A stretch of 64,000 bases of DNA from JAABRB01 sp963735025 (GTDB lineage Bacteria; Pseudomonadota; Gammaproteobacteria; Burkholderiales; SG8-39), in NCBI GenBank assembly GCA_963735025.1, contig CAVTJG010000009.1, positions 620,001 through 684,000 of the forward strand, read 5' to 3'. The translations under genes and the position numbers were made by a program. The notes below the pieces were generated by a model. That model ran no database searches. It saw nothing but the letters and a program-made list of their open reading frames with translations, and was not told where the DNA came from. Within the stretch, counting starts at the first letter, position 1. Every line of letters begins with the position of its first letter. Of the stretch, positions 27,277 through 36,551 are shown in pieces.

Positions 27277-27611
27277 ATGAAGCGATCTCCTGGTGCGATG
27301 GCTTGCGACTGGTGATACAGGCAGTGTTCCGCTCCGGAACCGGTGTCCCGGACACAATGGGACCGAAGGGCGGGACCGAAGGGCGCAACTCGCCGCGATT
27401 TCTACGCCGAAGTTTCTAATTTCTCGGCCGCGTGCTGGCGTGGCCCGCAGCGACCTCTATTTCGGCAAGCCTAGCATCGCAATTGCAAGCCAGGCAATCA
27501 CGTTGGATCCCAACGATATTTGCGGCGGCGAACGCATGCTGGTCCCTTGATCCGCGCGCCAGCGCCGCGCCCGTGGGGCGGATCCCACCGGTGATATGCT
27601 GAGCGAATCGG
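27277..27611. other. 335-base intergenic region between divergent MetE-core and ferredoxin genes
   Basis: No credible ORF or RNA gene is seen. It must hold the promoters of both flanking units. The only notable structure is a direct repeat of GGGACCGAAGGGC around 27359-27384. The segment near 27410-27500 is somewhat less GC-rich than its surroundings. I could not place -35/-10 elements with confidence. Confidence 0.5.
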
Positions 27612-27893
27612 GTGGCAATCGAGGCGCGCGGCGTGATCGAGCACATCGAAATAGAGAAATGCACGGGTTGCGGAATCTGCGACTGGGTCTGCCCGGCCGA
27701 CGTGATCCACATGGAGTCCGCACCCGCGCCGTCGCCAATTGTGGGTCTTATTGCCGGACTGACCGAGGAGCGGCTGCTTCCCGTGATCAGGTACCGGGAG
27801 CACTGCATCACCTGCTTCAACTGCGAGATCTACTGTCCCGAGCGGATCGTGGACGTGTTTCCGGTGGTGAAGAACCGCCCGCGGCCATGGTGA
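27612..27893 (+). CDS. 2[4Fe-4S] ferredoxin, AprB-like
   Basis: 93 residues from GTG 27612. Two cluster-binding motifs are present: CTGCGICDWVCP (residues ~18-29) and CITCFNCEIYCP (residues ~65-76), each CxxCxxCxxxCP. The second half resembles the beta subunit of adenylylsulfate-reductase-like complexes. The stop overlaps the flavoprotein ATG (ATGGTGA), so the two are translationally coupled and probably form an electron-transfer complex. First gene of the catabolic cluster. Confidence 0.9.
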   Translation: MAIEARGVIEHIEIEKCTGCGICDWVCPADVIHMESAPAPSPIVGLIAGLTEERLLPVIRYREHCITCFNCEIYCPERIVDVFPVVKNRPRPW

Positions 27894-29609
27894 ACGACAC
27901 GCTCATTCGATCTGACATTCTCGTAGTCGGCGCGGGCCCGGGCGGACTGCTGGCCGCGCTGAGTGCGAAGCGACACAGCCCGCCCGGCACCCAGGTCACG
28001 CTGGTCGATTCCTGGACGGTGGGACGCACCGGGCACGGCGCGTTCTCGAACGCCTGGACGCTGGTCGTCTTTCCGGAAGACGATCTCGACGCAATCGGAA
28101 GCGAGATCATTGCCGGCAACGACTGGCTGGCCGACCAGGTGCTGGTGCGCGAGGTTCTCGCGACGTCGTTCGACCGCTTCAACGATTTGCGCGGCGCCGG
28201 GCTGGTATTTCCGACCGACGACCAGGGCCGCTACGCGCGGCGACCGACGCGCGGACTCGTGCATTCACGCGTCCTTCATCCGGTCGGGGGTGGCCTGGAT
28301 TTTTGCTGGCAACTCCGCCTCGCACTGGAAAAGGAGGGCGTCAAGCTGCTCGATCGCGTGATGGTCACGGGTCTCATGCGCGGGGACGCCGCGCGCGTGA
28401 CGGGGGCCGTGGGTGTGCATACGCGCAGCGGGCAGTTCCATGTGCTGAGCGCCCGTGCGACCATCGTCGCGACGAACGCGATCACGTTCCGCTCCGGGTT
28501 CGTCCGCGATATCACCGGCACCGGCACGCTGCTCGCGTACAAGGCCGGCGCGGCGATGCGCAACGCCGAGCAGAGCTACCTGCGCCCCGGCACGCCCAAG
28601 TTCTATTTCGAGGGCATCACGTTCGCCATCCAGGAAGGCGCGAGCTTCACCAATGCAGACGGCGAGCAATTCATGCAGCGCTACGAGCCCGAATGGGGCG
28701 ACCGCGCGGATGTGCAGCGCATCGCGCGCGCGATGGCATTGGAGCGACAGCGCGGCAAGGCGCCCGTCTATCTCGACATGTCGCGGGTGCCCGAGGCGAT
28801 GCGCGAATACTTCGTGCAGAGCAAGGTCAAGTGGATGGACTACTTCTTCCGCAAGCTCGGCCCGGATGCGAAGACCGACATGTTCGGCGCGACACCCTAC
28901 TACCCGCAGAACCAGATGACGAAGATGGGCATCCGGACCGACGCCAGCTGCCGCTCGGATCTCCCCGGGCTGCTCGCTGCCGGGCTCGCGCAGCCGGGCT
29001 GCGCCAATCACTTCGCGGGTTTCCACTTCGGCATGTGCATCGGCTCGGGCTGGGTGGCCGGCCGCAGCGCGATGGAAGATCTCGATGCACTCCAGGCGCC
29101 CGCGCTCGATGCAGCCGAGATCGCGGCGCTGCGGCAATCGAGCTTCCGGACCCTCGATGCGACCGCGAGCGCGAAGTCTGACGCATTCCTGCGCAAGTTC
29201 CAGGCGTTGATGTTCGCGTATGACGTGTCGGTCTGGAAGCGCGCCGACCGGCTCGAACGCGCGCAGCACGAACTGGCGCGCCTCCGCGACGAATTCGCAG
29301 GTCTGCTCGCGCCGCACACCCACGAGCTCGATACGCCTCACCGAAACCGAGGCCATGGTGATGGCCGCAGAGATCATCCTGGGCGCATCGCTCTTCCGCC
29401 AGGAATCGCGCGTCAATCATCTCCGGGAAGACTACGATTTCCGCGACGACGCGAACTGGTTCTGCTGGGTCGATGCAGCCCAGCGGAACGGCAAGCCGGA
29501 ATTCGTCAAGACGCCGATACCGACGCCGTTCTACCCGTTGCGCGCGGAGACGGTCGAGGCCTCCGGCGCCGCGCAGCCTGCGCCGACGAGGCCGGCCGTC
29601 GCGAGCTGA
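27887..29609 (+). pseudogene. AprA/FrdA-like FAD-dependent oxidoreductase, one apparent frameshift near the 3' end
   Basis: ATG 27887; residues ~8-30 form the FAD-binding Rossmann motif (DILVVGAGPGGLLAALSAKR), followed by TVGRTGHGAFSNAWTLVVFP and IVATNAITFRSGF as in fumarate reductase/APS reductase alpha chains. FRKLGPDAKTDMFGATPYYP and CANHFAGFHFGMCIGSGW lie near the FAD-contacting C-terminal part. At about 29329-29333 the frame moves by one extra base: HELD is followed, one frame on, by RLTETEAMVMAAEIILGASL and a natural end TRPAVAS at 29607-29609. Corrected length is about 573 residues. Partner of the ferredoxin; substrate unknown. Confidence 0.82.
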
Positions 29610-29656
29610 CGCCAAGTGACGCACGACGAAATGGCGCGACAGGCCAAGGGACCACG

Positions 29657-31483
29657 ATGACGAGCGGACCGCCGCGGACACGCATCTCGACGCTGGACAA
29701 GCCGGCGCAGGCTGCGCCCGAAGGGCTCGAGGGAACGTTCTACAACAGCGACACGATCGCCCAGGTGCTGCGCGAGATCGGCCTGAAGCACGTCGCGCTC
29801 TGCCCGGGGTCGAGCTTCCGGGGCCTGCACGAAAGTCTGGTGAATGCGCTCGGCAATCGCGATCCGGAGATGATCCTCTGCCTCCACGAGGAGCACGCCG
29901 TGGCGATCGCGCACGGCTACGCACGCGTCACCGGTGAGCCGATGGGCGTCATCGTGCATTCCAACGTCGGGCTGATGCACGCGACGATGGCGGTGTACAA
30001 CGCCTGGTGCGATCGCATGCCGATGCTGATCCTCGGAGGCACCGGGCCGCTGGACTCGGCACGCCGGCGTACGCCGATCGACTGGCTGCACAGCGTGGCC
30101 GACCAGGGCGCGCTCGTGCGACAGTACGTGAAGTGGGACGATCAGCCCCTGTCGCCGCGCGCCGCGATCGAATCGGTCCTGCGCGGCAACCAGATCATGC
30201 GCACCGCGCCGAAGGGGCCGGTCTACATCACGCTGGACCAGCGCTTGCAGGAAGACAGCGTGCCTTACCCGAACGCGGACAAGCCGGACGCGCGCCGATT
30301 CCGGGCGCCCGCACCGCCGCCGCCCGACCCTGCCCTGGTCCAGGAGGCGGCGCGCTGGCTGATCGCATCGGAGTTTCCGGTCATTCTTGCCGGCCGCGTC
30401 TCGCGCGACGAGCGCGCGTGGGACGAGCGCGTTCGGCTTGCGGAGGCGCTCGGTGCCACGGTCCTCACCGACTTGAAAGTCGCTGCCGCTTTCCCGACCG
30501 ATCACGTCCTGCATGGTGCCGAGCCCGCCATCGCATTCACCCCCGACGACGGGGTCGAGATACTGCGTCGCGCCGACGTGGTGCTGAGTCTCGACTGGTG
30601 GGACCAGGCGACGCTGTTCAAGCAGGCGTGGGGCGAGATCAACACCCCTGCGCGAGTGATCCGCTGCTCGCTCGACAACTACATCCATCGCGGCTGGACG
30701 CGCGACCACATGGGGCTCGCGCCCGTGGATCTCGATATCCTCGCAGAACCGGATGGCGTCGTGCCTGCATTGCTCGCGGAGATCGAGCGCTCGGCGGACG
30801 GTGCCTTCCGGCGCCGCTCGGCAGAGCGATTCACAGCGCGCGCGGAGGGGCGACGCCGGACGTCGCCGGTTCGTCCCGTCGGCGGCGGTCCCGAGGCTAT
30901 CGGGTTGTGGGACATCGGCGAAACGCTGCGGGAAGTTCTCGACGGCAAAGCCTACTGCCTGATGCGGGCGCCGCTCGGCTGGCACGTCGACGCGCTGCCG
31001 ATCCGGCATCCTCTCGAGTATCTCGGCGCGGACGGTGCGGCGGGAATCGGCAGTGCGCCGGGGATGTCGGTCGGCTCTGCGATCGCCCTGCGCGGCACGG
31101 ACCGCCTGCCGGTCGCGGTGTTCGGCGATGGGGACTATCTGATGGGCGTCTCGGCGCTGTGGACGGCGGCGAGCACCCGGACCCCGCTGCTCATCGTGAT
31201 CGCCAACAACTCTGGGTACTATATCGACGAGCAGCATCAGGCGATGACGTCCGCGATGCGCGGCCGGCCCGTGGAGACGGCGCACGTGGGTCAGCGCATC
31301 GCGGAACCCGAGATCGATCTGCTTGCCATGGCACGCGCACAGGGATTCGAGGGATGCGGGCCGATTGCGCGGCGCGCTGCGCTACGCGACGCGGTAGCGG
31401 CCGGCGTACGCGCGGTAGAAGAGGGAAAATGCTTCCTCATCGATGTCCGCATCAGGCCCGACTACGAAGGCTATCCGCGCTGA
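29657..31483 (+). CDS. Thiamine-diphosphate-dependent enzyme (acetolactate synthase / benzoylformate decarboxylase superfamily)
   Basis: 608 residues from ATG 29657 (AAGGGA upstream). The PYR domain has PGSSFRGLHESLVNALGN and the cofactor-activating Glu in CLHEEHAVAIAHGYARVTG. The PP domain has the ThDP motif AVFGDGDYLMGV running to LLIVIANNSGYY (GDG...NN). Domain order PYR-central-PP is that of AHAS, BFD and related decarboxylases. Downstream in the same unit are the tripartite transporter genes. It could decarboxylate a 2-oxo acid (for example an aryl-glyoxylate) with the ferredoxin-flavoprotein pair taking electrons, but the reaction is not fixed by sequence. Confidence 0.88.
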   Translation: MTSGPPRTRISTLDKPAQAAPEGLEGTFYNSDTIAQVLREIGLKHVALCPGSSFRGLHESLVNALGNRDPEMILCLHEEHAVAIAHGYARVTGEPMGVIVHSNVGLMHATMAVYNAWCDRMPMLILGGTGPLDSARRRTPIDWLHSVADQGALVRQYVKWDDQPLSPRAAIESVLRGNQIMRTAPKGPVYITLDQRLQEDSVPYPNADKPDARRFRAPAPPPPDPALVQEAARWLIASEFPVILAGRVSRDERAWDERVRLAEALGATVLTDLKVAAAFPTDHVLHGAEPAIAFTPDDGVEILRRADVVLSLDWWDQATLFKQAWGEINTPARVIRCSLDNYIHRGWTRDHMGLAPVDLDILAEPDGVVPALLAEIERSADGAFRRRSAERFTARAEGRRRTSPVRPVGGGPEAIGLWDIGETLREVLDGKAYCLMRAPLGWHVDALPIRHPLEYLGADGAAGIGSAPGMSVGSAIALRGTDRLPVAVFGDGDYLMGVSALWTAASTRTPLLIVIANNSGYYIDEQHQAMTSAMRGRPVETAHVGQRIAEPEIDLLAMARAQGFEGCGPIARRAALRDAVAAGVRAVEEGKCFLIDVRIRPDYEGYPR

Positions 31484-31590
31484 GAGCGGACGTGCAGGAG
31501 AACGAAAAGAGACTCTGCGCGTAGGATTCAGGTTCCGGTCACGGCGACGTGCCCGCGGAACGTAAGCTGTCAATCGAGGAGGAGAATGCA

Positions 31591-32550
31591 ATGCGTACCA
31601 AGCGACGTATCGTTGTGCTCGCGGCGCTCGCCGCGGGAACCGCGGCTTTGCTGCCGGGGATGGCGGCGGCGGAGTTTCCTGAAAAGCCGATCACGATGCT
31701 TATCGGGTTCCGACCCGGTGGCGCAGTCGACACGACCGGGCGACTGCTCGCGCAGGCCTTGGAGAAGGAGCTCGGGCAGCCCGTGGTCGCGGTCACCAAG
31801 GACGGTGGCGGCGGCACGGTCATGGCGAGCACCCTGATGAATGCCGCGCCCGATGGCTACACCATCGGCATGGGCGCGAGCGCTGCGTACACGCTGGCGC
31901 CGCAGATGAACGACAAGCTGCGGTACAAGATCGACGACTTCGATCACATCGCGACCGTGAGCATTCCCCAGGATGCGATCGTAGTGCCGATCAAGTCCCC
32001 CTGGAATTCGCTTGCGGACATGATCGACGACGCCAAGAAGAACAACAAGACGCTGTCGTTCGCCTCGCAGGTTTCGGCGGCTACGCTGATGACCATGGCG
32101 ATCACCAAGAAGAGTGGCGTCAAGTTCAACGTCGTCAACGTCAAGGGCGGCGCGCTCGGGATTCAGCAGGTGCTCGGCGGCCACGTCGACGTCACCTGGA
32201 GCGGCAGCGGCTGGAATCAGCAGGTCGACGCCGGAACCATGAAGGCGCTCGCCTCGATGGGCAGCAAGCGCAACATCGACTATCCGAACCTGCCGACCCT
32301 GATGGAGCTGGGCTACGACTTCGAGTTCACCGACACGTTCATGCTGTCGGCGCCGAAGGGATTGCCGAAGCCGGTGCTGGACCGACTCTCCGCGGCCGTG
32401 AAGAACGCGATGACGCCCGAGTTCAAGAAGGCGCTGCTCTCGAAGATGAAGCTCGTGGTCGACTATCGCGACCCGGCCGCCACATCGGCTTACCTGCACC
32501 GGCAGTACGACGTCGTGGCGCCGCTGGTCCAGGAGCTTAAGAAAAAGTAG
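31591..32550 (+). CDS. tctC: Tripartite tricarboxylate transporter substrate-binding protein (Bug/TctC family)
   Basis: 319 residues from MRTKRRIVVLAALAAGTAAL (GAGGAGGAG ribosome site), signal peptide ending AAA. FPEKPITMLIGFRPGGAVDT, KDGGGGTVMASTLMNAAPDG and VNVKGGALGIQQVLGGHVDV are Bug-family signatures. High-affinity receptor for an aromatic or tricarboxylic acid, delivering to TctBA encoded immediately downstream. Confidence 0.93.
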   Translation: MRTKRRIVVLAALAAGTAALLPGMAAAEFPEKPITMLIGFRPGGAVDTTGRLLAQALEKELGQPVVAVTKDGGGGTVMASTLMNAAPDGYTIGMGASAAYTLAPQMNDKLRYKIDDFDHIATVSIPQDAIVVPIKSPWNSLADMIDDAKKNNKTLSFASQVSAATLMTMAITKKSGVKFNVVNVKGGALGIQQVLGGHVDVTWSGSGWNQQVDAGTMKALASMGSKRNIDYPNLPTLMELGYDFEFTDTFMLSAPKGLPKPVLDRLSAAVKNAMTPEFKKALLSKMKLVVDYRDPAATSAYLHRQYDVVAPLVQELKKK

Positions 32551-32578
32551 CGGTGCGGACGAGGGGGAGGGGGTAGTC

Positions 32579-33031
32579 GTGCGACGTGCCGATATCGTCG
32601 CGGGGCTGGTGCTCATGCTGTTCGGGGCGGTGTCGCTGTTCGCGATCATCCCCGCGCAGGTCGGGGGCGACGCTGGCAGTGCCGGCGTCGCCCCCGACGT
32701 CTTTCCCCTCACCCTCATGTGGCTCTTTACCGGCCTCGCCGTGCTGCTCTGGGTATCCCGGCTCGTGCGCCGGGGCAAGGAGGAGGACGGACCGGCTCCG
32801 CTCCGGTCGGAGAATTTTTTCTACATCATCACCGCATCGATCGCGCTGGCCGGGAGCTTCCTCGCGATCACTTACCTCGGCTTCATCGCGGGCAGCGTGA
32901 TCACGGTCGCGGTTGCGATGCTCGTCATGGAAGGCCGCCGCCACCCGATCAGGCTGGTCGCCGTGTCGATCCTTGCGCCGGTGGCCGTGTTCGCGATCTT
33001 CAGATACCTCTTCACGGTGCTGCTGCCGTGA
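32579..33031 (+). CDS. tctB: Tripartite tricarboxylate transporter small permease subunit (TctB)
   Basis: 150 residues from GTG 32579 with a GAGGGGGAGG purine run upstream. Four hydrophobic segments, beginning ADIVAGLVLMLFGAVSLFAI; PDVFPLTLMWLFTGLAVLLW is the typical TctB stretch. It sits between tctC and tctA as in other TTT systems. Confidence 0.9.
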   Translation: MRRADIVAGLVLMLFGAVSLFAIIPAQVGGDAGSAGVAPDVFPLTLMWLFTGLAVLLWVSRLVRRGKEEDGPAPLRSENFFYIITASIALAGSFLAITYLGFIAGSVITVAVAMLVMEGRRHPIRLVAVSILAPVAVFAIFRYLFTVLLP

Positions 33032-33044
33032 CGCACTGCTGACC

Positions 33045-34547
33045 ATGGACGTCATCCTCGCCGGCATCGCGGACGCGTTTACCCCGATCAACCTGATGTT
33101 CATGGCGGCGGGGGTTTTCACCGGCATCCTCGTCGGCGCAATCCCCGGGCTGAATGCACCGATGGCGATCGCGATCGCCCTGCCGCTCACGTATTACATG
33201 TCGCCGCTCGCGGGCATCGCGTTCCTGATCGGGATCATGAAGGGCGGCACGTTCGGCGGCTCCATCACCGCCATCCTGCTCAACACGCCAGGCTCGCCGG
33301 AGGCGACCTCGACCGCATTCGACGGCTACCCGCTTGCGCGCCAGGGCAAGGGGATCAAGGCGATGAAGATGGCGCTCTTTTCCTCGGTGTTCGGTGATGC
33401 ATTCAGCGACATCGTCCTGTTCACCGTTGCCGCGCCGCTTGCGCTGCTCGCGCTGAAGATGGGCCCCGCGGAGATGACGGCGGTACTGATGTTCTCGCTC
33501 ACGATCGTCGCCGGGCTTTCGGGCCAGTCGCTCGTGCGCGGGCTCATGGCCGCAGTGCTGGGAGGTTTCCTCAGCACGGTCGGACTCGATATCGCCACCG
33601 CCGAGCCCCGGTTGACGTTCGGCTTCGTGGAGCTGGAGGACGGCATTCCGATCATTCCGCTCACGATCGGGCTGCTCGCACTGTCGGAAGTGCTGATCCA
33701 GATCGAGCGCTACCTGCACTCGGACGTGGGCGAACGGCGCGTGATCGACGTCTACGCGAAGGACGTTCCGCGGGAGAACCGGATCGTCACCTGGAGCGAG
33801 TGGAAGCGTTGCTTCCGGACCATCGTGCGCTCGACCTTGATCGGCACGGGCATCGGTGCCCTGCCGGGCGTCGGCGCAATCGTGGCCGGATTTCTGGGGT
33901 ATGCCGCGGCGAAGCGCGCGTCCAAGCATCCGGAGCGCTTCGGGAAAGGCGAGCTCGAGGGCGTCGCTGCATGCGAGGCGGCGAACAGCGCGGTGTCCGG
34001 CGCGAACCTCATTCCGTTGCTCGCGATCGGCGTTCCGGGCAGCCTTTCCGCCGCGATCCTGATCGGCGCCTTCCTGATTCACGGCGTCGATCCCGGTCCC
34101 CTGATCTTCAAGAACAGCCCTCAACTCGTGTACGGTATCTTCGCGGTCATGGCGGTCGGCAACCTCTTCAACCTGGTGATCGGCAGCGTCGGGCTGCGAT
34201 TCTTCGCACTTCTCGTGAAAGTCCCGCTGAGCATGTTGCATCCGGTCATCGTCGTGCTGTGCATCGCGGGTGCCTTCTCGAACGGCAGCACGATGTTCTC
34301 GGTGGGTGTGATGATGGTCTTCGCGGTGCTCGGCTATTTCATGCGCAAGCTCGATTTCTCGTTTGCGACGTTCATCGTCGGCTTCGCGCTGGGCGAGAAC
34401 TTCGAGGTGTTCTTCCGCCAGACGGTCACGCTGTTCGCCGACCAGCCCGCGGCGCTGCTGTCGCGACCGATCGTGATGGGATTCGTCGCGCTGACGTTGT
34501 GGTCTTTGTGGCGCACCGGCCGGCGGCGGAGGCCGGCTGCGGCATGA
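33045..34547 (+). CDS. tctA: Tripartite tricarboxylate transporter large permease subunit (TctA)
   Basis: 500 residues from MDVILAGIADAFTPINLMFM. About 12 helices with the family motifs GILVGAIPGLNAPMAIAIAL and GTFGGSITAILLNTPGSPEA, then GALPGVGAIVAGFLGYAAAK in the second half, the duplicated GxxPG signatures. Cation-coupled uptake of organic acid. Its TGA overlaps the ATG of the next gene (ATGA), tying transport and catabolism in one transcript. Confidence 0.95.
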   Translation: MDVILAGIADAFTPINLMFMAAGVFTGILVGAIPGLNAPMAIAIALPLTYYMSPLAGIAFLIGIMKGGTFGGSITAILLNTPGSPEATSTAFDGYPLARQGKGIKAMKMALFSSVFGDAFSDIVLFTVAAPLALLALKMGPAEMTAVLMFSLTIVAGLSGQSLVRGLMAAVLGGFLSTVGLDIATAEPRLTFGFVELEDGIPIIPLTIGLLALSEVLIQIERYLHSDVGERRVIDVYAKDVPRENRIVTWSEWKRCFRTIVRSTLIGTGIGALPGVGAIVAGFLGYAAAKRASKHPERFGKGELEGVAACEAANSAVSGANLIPLLAIGVPGSLSAAILIGAFLIHGVDPGPLIFKNSPQLVYGIFAVMAVGNLFNLVIGSVGLRFFALLVKVPLSMLHPVIVVLCIAGAFSNGSTMFSVGVMMVFAVLGYFMRKLDFSFATFIVGFALGENFEVFFRQTVTLFADQPAALLSRPIVMGFVALTLWSLWRTGRRRRPAAA

Positions 34548-35536
34548 GCGGCGTCGAGATCACCATCGCGAGCTGGGATTACGATCGCGTCCGGCCGCTG
34601 CTCGACGGACGCGTACGGATCGAAGGCTGTCGTGCGAACTTCCTCGTGCTCAATCCCGAAGAATGCTTCCATCGGGCATATCTGCACCAGGAATTCGACG
34701 TCTCGGAGATCGGATTCAGTCCGTACCTGATCGCGCTGTCGCGGGGAAATAATCCGTACCAGGCCATTCCGGTGTTCCTTTCGCGCATGTTCCGACATTC
34801 CGCAATCTACATTCGCAGGGATCGGAGCATCCGGTCTCCCGCCGATCTGAAGGGTCGCCGGATCGGCGTTCCCGAGTACCAGATGTCTGCCGCGCTCTGG
34901 GCGCGCGGAATGATTCACGACGAGCACCATGTCCGCTATGACGAGATGCAGTGGGTGCAGGGCGGACTCGAGGAGCCCGGCCGCAAGGACAAGTTCGAAT
35001 TGAACCTCCCGCCCGGTTTCCCGCTCGAGGCCGCACCAGCGGGGCGTTCTCTCTCGCACATGCTGGCGGCGGGCGATCTCGACGCGGTGATCAGCGCGCG
35101 CGCGCCGTCGTGCTACCTCGACTCGCATCCTCAAGTGGCACGAATGTTCGAGGATTTCCGAACCGCAGAGAAGGAGTACTTCCGGCGCACGGGGATTTTT
35201 CCCATCATGCATGCGCTGGGCATCCGGAACGACGTCGTGGCGAAACATCCCTGGTTGGCGGCCAGTCTGCAGAAGGCGTTCGTGGCGGCCAAGCGGATCT
35301 CCGAGCAGGATCTGGGCGAGGTGGTGGCGCTGAAGATCGGGCTTCCATGGATAGCCCAGGAAGTCGCGGATACGCGCGCGCTGATGGGCGACGATTACTG
35401 GCCCTACGGCGTCGAGCCGAATCGAGCCACGCTCGAAGCCTTGGCGCGCTACTCCTACGAACAGGGGCTGGCGGTGCGCCGGCTGACCGTCGAGGAGATG
35501 TTCGTTCCCACGACGCTGAGCGAACCGAAGACTTAG
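34544..35536 (+). CDS. 4,5-dihydroxyphthalate decarboxylase-like protein (periplasmic-binding-protein fold)
   Basis: 330 residues. ITIASWDYDRVRPLLDGRVR, HQEFDVSEIGFSPYLIALSR, RRIGVPEYQMSAALWARGM and YGVEPNRATLEALARYSYEQ are close to the 4,5-dihydroxyphthalate decarboxylase family (Pht5/OphC), which has an SsuA/NMT1-like fold but no signal peptide. Here too no signal peptide is seen, supporting an intracellular enzyme. With the extradiol dioxygenase next door it suggests decarboxylation of a dihydroxylated aromatic acid before ring cleavage. Some relatives are simple binding proteins, so the enzymatic role is probable, not certain. Confidence 0.8.
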   Translation: MSGVEITIASWDYDRVRPLLDGRVRIEGCRANFLVLNPEECFHRAYLHQEFDVSEIGFSPYLIALSRGNNPYQAIPVFLSRMFRHSAIYIRRDRSIRSPADLKGRRIGVPEYQMSAALWARGMIHDEHHVRYDEMQWVQGGLEEPGRKDKFELNLPPGFPLEAAPAGRSLSHMLAAGDLDAVISARAPSCYLDSHPQVARMFEDFRTAEKEYFRRTGIFPIMHALGIRNDVVAKHPWLAASLQKAFVAAKRISEQDLGEVVALKIGLPWIAQEVADTRALMGDDYWPYGVEPNRATLEALARYSYEQGLAVRRLTVEEMFVPTTLSEPKT

Positions 35537-35567
35537 CGTCTTGCCGGAGCAGGAGGAGTCGTAACCC

Positions 35568-36515
35568 ATGTCCATGTCGATGGTCTGTTGCTCCCACAGC
35601 CCGCTGCTGCTCGGTTCGCTCGAGCCCGCTGACCGGGAAGCGCGCGAGGGCTTTTTCAAGGGCATGAAATCCGCAGGCGAGTGGCTGCGCAGTTGCGATC
35701 CGGAACTGCTGGTCGTGTTCGGGCCCGATCACTTCACCGGCCTTTTCTACGACATGATGCCGGCGTTCTGCATTGGCGCTGCCGCGACGGCGTCCCGCGA
35801 CTGGGATCTTCCGGCCGGGGAATTGAACGTGCCAGGCCAGGTGGCGCTGGATTGCCACCGGTTTGTGAGCGACGCCGGATTCGATCCCGCGATCTCCTAT
35901 CGGCTCACCGTCGATCACGGCACGACGATTCCGCTGCACGAGCTCGTCGGTTCGGTGAATGCCTATCCCGTGCTGCCGATCGTCGTCAACTGCGTGGCCG
36001 TCACGCGCCCGTCGTTCCGGCGCGTTCGCGAGTTCGGCGCTGCGGTCGGCCGCTTCCTGAGCGGCCTCGACCGACGCGTCGTCATCATCGGGTCGGGCGG
36101 TCTTTCGCACGATCCCCCGACGCCGCGTCTGGACATGAACTCGCCGGAAGTCGTGGCGCGCCTTGTCGACCGGCATGTCGCCACGAAAAAAGACTTCGAC
36201 GCGCGCCAGGCTCGGGTGGTTACGGCGGCGCGGGCGCTGGTCGCCGGCGGCGGTCCTTGCCTGCCGCCGAGCGAAGCATGGGACCGCGCGTTCCTCGATC
36301 GCCTATTGCGCCAGGACCTCGAAGGCTTCGATGCCTACACCGACGAGTTGATGGACCGCGAAGCCGGTTTCGGCGGGCACGAGGTGCGCACCTGGGTTGC
36401 CGCTGCGGCGGCCATGCAGGCCGCGGGGCCCTTCGAGATGACGCTCGACTACTACCGCATCATTCCCGAGTGGATCACCGGGATGGCGGTCGTGCGGGGC
36501 GCGGCGGCGAATTAA
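35568..36515 (+). CDS. Class III extradiol dioxygenase, MhpB-like (2,3-dihydroxyphenylpropionate 1,2-dioxygenase family)
   Basis: 315 residues from MSMSMVCCSHSPLLLGSLEP (AGGAGGAG upstream). It tracks MhpB/LigB along its length: FGPDHFTGLFYDMMPAFCIG, AAATASRDWDLPAGELNVPG, VDHGTTIPLHELVG, IGSGGLSHDPPTP, HEVRTWVAAAAAMQ and IPEWITGM. The His residues in CSHSPL and SGGLSHD and the PDH segment are the Fe(II) and catalytic positions. Meta-cleavage of a catechol-type ring. No hydrolase or hydratase for the product is adjacent, so the rest of the pathway must be elsewhere. It is the last plus-strand gene of the cluster. Confidence 0.88.
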   Translation: MSMSMVCCSHSPLLLGSLEPADREAREGFFKGMKSAGEWLRSCDPELLVVFGPDHFTGLFYDMMPAFCIGAAATASRDWDLPAGELNVPGQVALDCHRFVSDAGFDPAISYRLTVDHGTTIPLHELVGSVNAYPVLPIVVNCVAVTRPSFRRVREFGAAVGRFLSGLDRRVVIIGSGGLSHDPPTPRLDMNSPEVVARLVDRHVATKKDFDARQARVVTAARALVAGGGPCLPPSEAWDRAFLDRLLRQDLEGFDAYTDELMDREAGFGGHEVRTWVAAAAAMQAAGPFEMTLDYYRIIPEWITGMAVVRGAAAN

Positions 36516-36519
36516 TCAT

Positions 36520-36540
36520 TCCCTCCTTTTCAAGGAGGGA
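36520..36540. repeat. CCTCC-palindrome intergenic repeat
   Basis: TCCCTCCTT (36520-36528) and AAGGAGGGA (36532-36540) form a 9-bp stem with loop TTC between the convergent dioxygenase and amidohydrolase genes. An A run follows (36541-36545), so it is not a standard T-tailed terminator on either strand. The same core recurs at 41235, 45597, 45690 and 58985. Confidence 0.7.
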
Positions 36541-36551
36541 AAAAACGACCC

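Noticed and set aside
27596..31483. Apparent 1295-residue single ORF across three genes
   Set aside because: It fuses the flavoprotein and the ThDP enzyme through a frameshift; both have their own start, ribosome site or stop in the correct frame.
36520..36545. Possible intrinsic terminator between dioxygenase and amidohydrolase genes
   Set aside because: The stem is good, but the adjacent run is A on the plus strand and precedes the stem on the minus strand, so there is no T tail in the right place; better explained as a repeat copy.
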